Shown here: positions 62,280 to 64,000 of the stretch, piece by piece
How the letters are laid out: each line of letters starts with the position of its first letter
How positions within the stretch are numbered: the stretch's first letter is position 1
Assembly (NCBI GenBank): GCA_913062815.1
Contig: CAJXWZ010000015.1
Span: 55,308 to 119,307, forward strand
DNA length: 64,000 nt
Direction of reading: 5' to 3'
From: an uncultured Colwellia sp.
GTDB taxonomy: Bacteria; Pseudomonadota; Gammaproteobacteria; Enterobacterales; Alteromonadaceae
Notes under the pieces: generated by a model
Databases searched by the model: none
What the model was told of the DNA's origin: nothing
The model's input: the letters and a program-made list of their open reading frames with translations, nothing else
Position numbers and translations under genes: made by a program

Positions 62280-63752
62280 ATGACAACCGAAATCAAAGTT
62301 CCGGTATTACCTGAATCAGTTGCCGATGCAACGGTCGCAACATGGCATGTTCAAGTTGGAGAAAAATTTACACGTGATCAAGTACTTGTTGATATCGAGA
62401 CCGATAAAGTAGTACTTGAAGTACCAGCTACATCTGACGGTGTAATCACTGATATTAGCCAAGTTGAAGGTGCAACCGTATTAGGTGACCAAGTGATTGG
62501 TACTTTTGTCGCGGGTAGCGAAGCAGCGCCTGCTCCGGTAGCAGCGGCAAGTGCTCCTGCAGCCACGACCTCAACTAAAGTAATCGATATTGTGGTACCT
62601 GTTTTACCTGAATCGGTAGCTGATGCAACTGTGGCTTCTTGGCATGTTGCTGAAGGCGATAGCGTATCAGTTGATCAAAACTTAGTTGATATTGAAACTG
62701 ATAAAGTTGTGCTAGAAGTTGTAGCGCAAGATAATGGTGTGATTGGTAAAATTATTCACGTTGAAGGTGACACTGTTTTGGGTGCACAGAAAATTGGTGA
62801 ATTAAATGCGGGTGCCACAGCTAGCACTTCAGCTGCTGCAACCTCAGCAGAGACGGTAAGCAGTGATGAGCTAGCGAGTCCATCTGTTCGTCGTTTGATG
62901 ACTGAGAAAGGTTTATCTGCAAGCGATGTAACTGGCTCAGGTAAGGGCGGTCGTATTTCGAAAGAAGATGTTGAAGCAGCTGCAGCAGCAAAGAATGCTC
63001 CTGCAGTACCAGCAAAAGCAGCGCCCGCTCCTGTAGCTCAAGATTTGGGTGAACGGACTCAAAAACGTGTACCAATGACACGTTTACGTAAAACGATTGC
63101 TACACGTTTATTAGAAGCTAAAAATTCTACTGCTATGTTAACTACCTTTAACGAAGTTAACATGAAACCAATCATGGACCTTCGTAAGCAATATAAAGAT
63201 TTATTTGAAAAAACTCATGACACGCGTTTAGGCTTTATGTCTTTTTACGTGAAAGCGGTGACAGAAGCATTAAAACGTTACCCAGCAGTGAATGCATCAA
63301 TTGACGGAGATGACATTGTTTATCATAATTTCTTTGATATCTCTATTGCGGTATCAACACCACGTGGTTTAGTAACGCCAGTGTTACGTGATTCAGATCA
63401 ACTAAGCATGGCAGGTATTGAAAACGGCATTCGTGAACTCGCAATCAAGGGTCGTGATGGTAAATTAGCCATGGCAGATATGACCGGTGGTAATTTCACT
63501 ATTACCAATGGTGGCGTATTTGGCTCATTGCTTTCAACGCCAATCCTAAACTTGCCACAAGCAGCTATTTTGGGAATGCATAAAATACAAGACAGACCGA
63601 TGGCGGTTGATGGCAAAGTAGAAATTTTGCCTATGATGTATTTAGCACTTTCTTATGATCATCGCTTAATTGATGGTAAAGAATCTGTTGGTTTCCTAGT
63701 AACAATTAAAGAATTGCTAGAAGATCCGACACGTCTTCTTTTAGATGTATAG
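62280..63752 (+). CDS. sucB: Dihydrolipoyllysine succinyltransferase (E2) with two lipoyl domains
   Basis: 490 residues, longer than the roughly 405 of E. coli because the lipoyl domain is duplicated. Lipoyl Lys residues are Lys43 and Lys142, both in [10 protein letters not shown]. Ala/Pro-rich linkers follow. The E1-binding domain is [21 protein letters not shown] (about 201-235). The catalytic domain holds SYDHRLIDG near residue 460 (His). It transfers succinyl groups to CoA in the 2-oxoglutarate dehydrogenase complex. Confidence 0.97.
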   Translation: MTTEIKVPVLPESVADATVATWHVQVGEKFTRDQVLVDIETDKVVLEVPATSDGVITDISQVEGATVLGDQVIGTFVAGSEAAPAPVAAASAPAATTSTKVIDIVVPVLPESVADATVASWHVAEGDSVSVDQNLVDIETDKVVLEVVAQDNGVIGKIIHVEGDTVLGAQKIGELNAGATASTSAAATSAETVSSDELASPSVRRLMTEKGLSASDVTGSGKGGRISKEDVEAAAAAKNAPAVPAKAAPAPVAQDLGERTQKRVPMTRLRKTIATRLLEAKNSTAMLTTFNEVNMKPIMDLRKQYKDLFEKTHDTRLGFMSFYVKAVTEALKRYPAVNASIDGDDIVYHNFFDISIAVSTPRGLVTPVLRDSDQLSMAGIENGIRELAIKGRDGKLAMADMTGGNFTITNGGVFGSLLSTPILNLPQAAILGMHKIQDRPMAVDGKVEILPMMYLALSYDHRLIDGKESVGFLVTIKELLEDPTRLLLDV

Positions 63753-63948
63753 CTGACTGTTTGGGTCGTAAAAAGCCTAATAACTTTACGCTATTTAAAT
63801 TTAGTAATTCGACTATAGTATTAGCTCTTTTGGCTATCGTCATTAGAGCTTTTGTACTATAATCGAGAGACTTTTCACAGGCAGACTTTCAGTATTTCCT
63901 AGAAATGCAATCGACTGTCATTTTTTACAGATAAATGGATAAAACACC

Positions 63949-64000
63949 ATGAATTTGCATGAGTATCAAGCGAAACAATTATTCGCTGAATATGGTTTAC
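63949..64000 (+). CDS. sucC: Succinate-CoA ligase beta subunit, 3' truncated by window end
   Basis: The first 17 codons read MNLHEYQAKQLFAEYGL, the nearly invariant SucC start. It follows sucB after 196 bp, a gap that contains TATAAT near 63858 and may hold an internal promoter. The rest lies beyond the window. Confidence 0.93.
   Translation, partial: MNLHEYQAKQLFAEYGL

Overview
The window is AT-rich chromosomal DNA of a marine gammaproteobacterium, most likely Alteromonadales and close to Colwellia or Thalassotalea. This is inferred from the protein sequences and from the gene orders pnp-nlpI and gltA/sdhCDAB/sucABC; no 16S rRNA gene is present to confirm it. I see no rRNA, tRNA, CRISPR array, prophage or complete insertion sequence.

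Region 1 (1-24.4 kb) is accessory. A 5'-truncated DUF1624-type acyltransferase opens the window. About 30 mostly short, mostly minus-strand genes follow: GNAT, VOC, DUF924, MmcQ/YjbR, GrpB, HAD, DUF1059, PAS, AlkD-like, truncated haemoglobin, XRE, TetR, PPOX flavoprotein, CPBP protease, SUKH and others. Four intergenic elements of 91-100 bp share one geometry: the upstream stop codon overlaps one end and the next start codon lies at or just after the other, with TAAC/GTTA ends. This looks like degenerate integron attC sites, although no integrase lies in the window. Two TetR genes each have a pair of operator-like repeats about 31 bp apart. A decayed AraC/GyrI-like effector-domain pseudogene lies at 23.7-24.0 kb.

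Region 2 (24.5-28.6 kb) is one 1382-residue lipoprotein with five near-identical 282-bp PKD-like repeats and a C-terminal SGNH hydrolase domain.

Region 3 (28.8-43.1 kb) is the most interesting part. It carries three enzymes of the beta-hydroxyaspartate cycle of glyoxylate assimilation (bhcB, bhcC, bhcD) with a divergent IclR regulator of BhcR type. A GlcG-like protein, a YtoQ-like protein and a urea transporter follow the regulator. Next come a SulP transporter, a purine permease, thioredoxin, a LysR regulator, hypoxanthine phosphoribosyltransferase, an AGXT-type glyoxylate aminotransferase and an OmpK/Tsx-like outer-membrane channel. A palindrome, TTTCAC-N3-GTGAAA, recurs in the bhc/iclR intergenic region, upstream of the purine permease and upstream of hpt. 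A second palindrome near TTGACA-N4-TGTCAA recurs in the same intergenic regions and between the aminotransferase and OmpK. I infer one regulon linking purine/nucleoside uptake, glyoxylate production and glyoxylate assimilation. No bhcA of the usual type is in the window; the AGXT-like aminotransferase could stand in for it.

Region 4 (43.3-64 kb) is core metabolism: a short malic enzyme, pnp (not preceded by rpsO here), nlpI with a TPR/HExxH protein, a CsdA-CsdE fusion facing tcdA, a GlxA-type regulator, gltA, and the sdhCDAB-sucAB(C) operon. sucB has two lipoyl domains and sucC is cut off by the window end.
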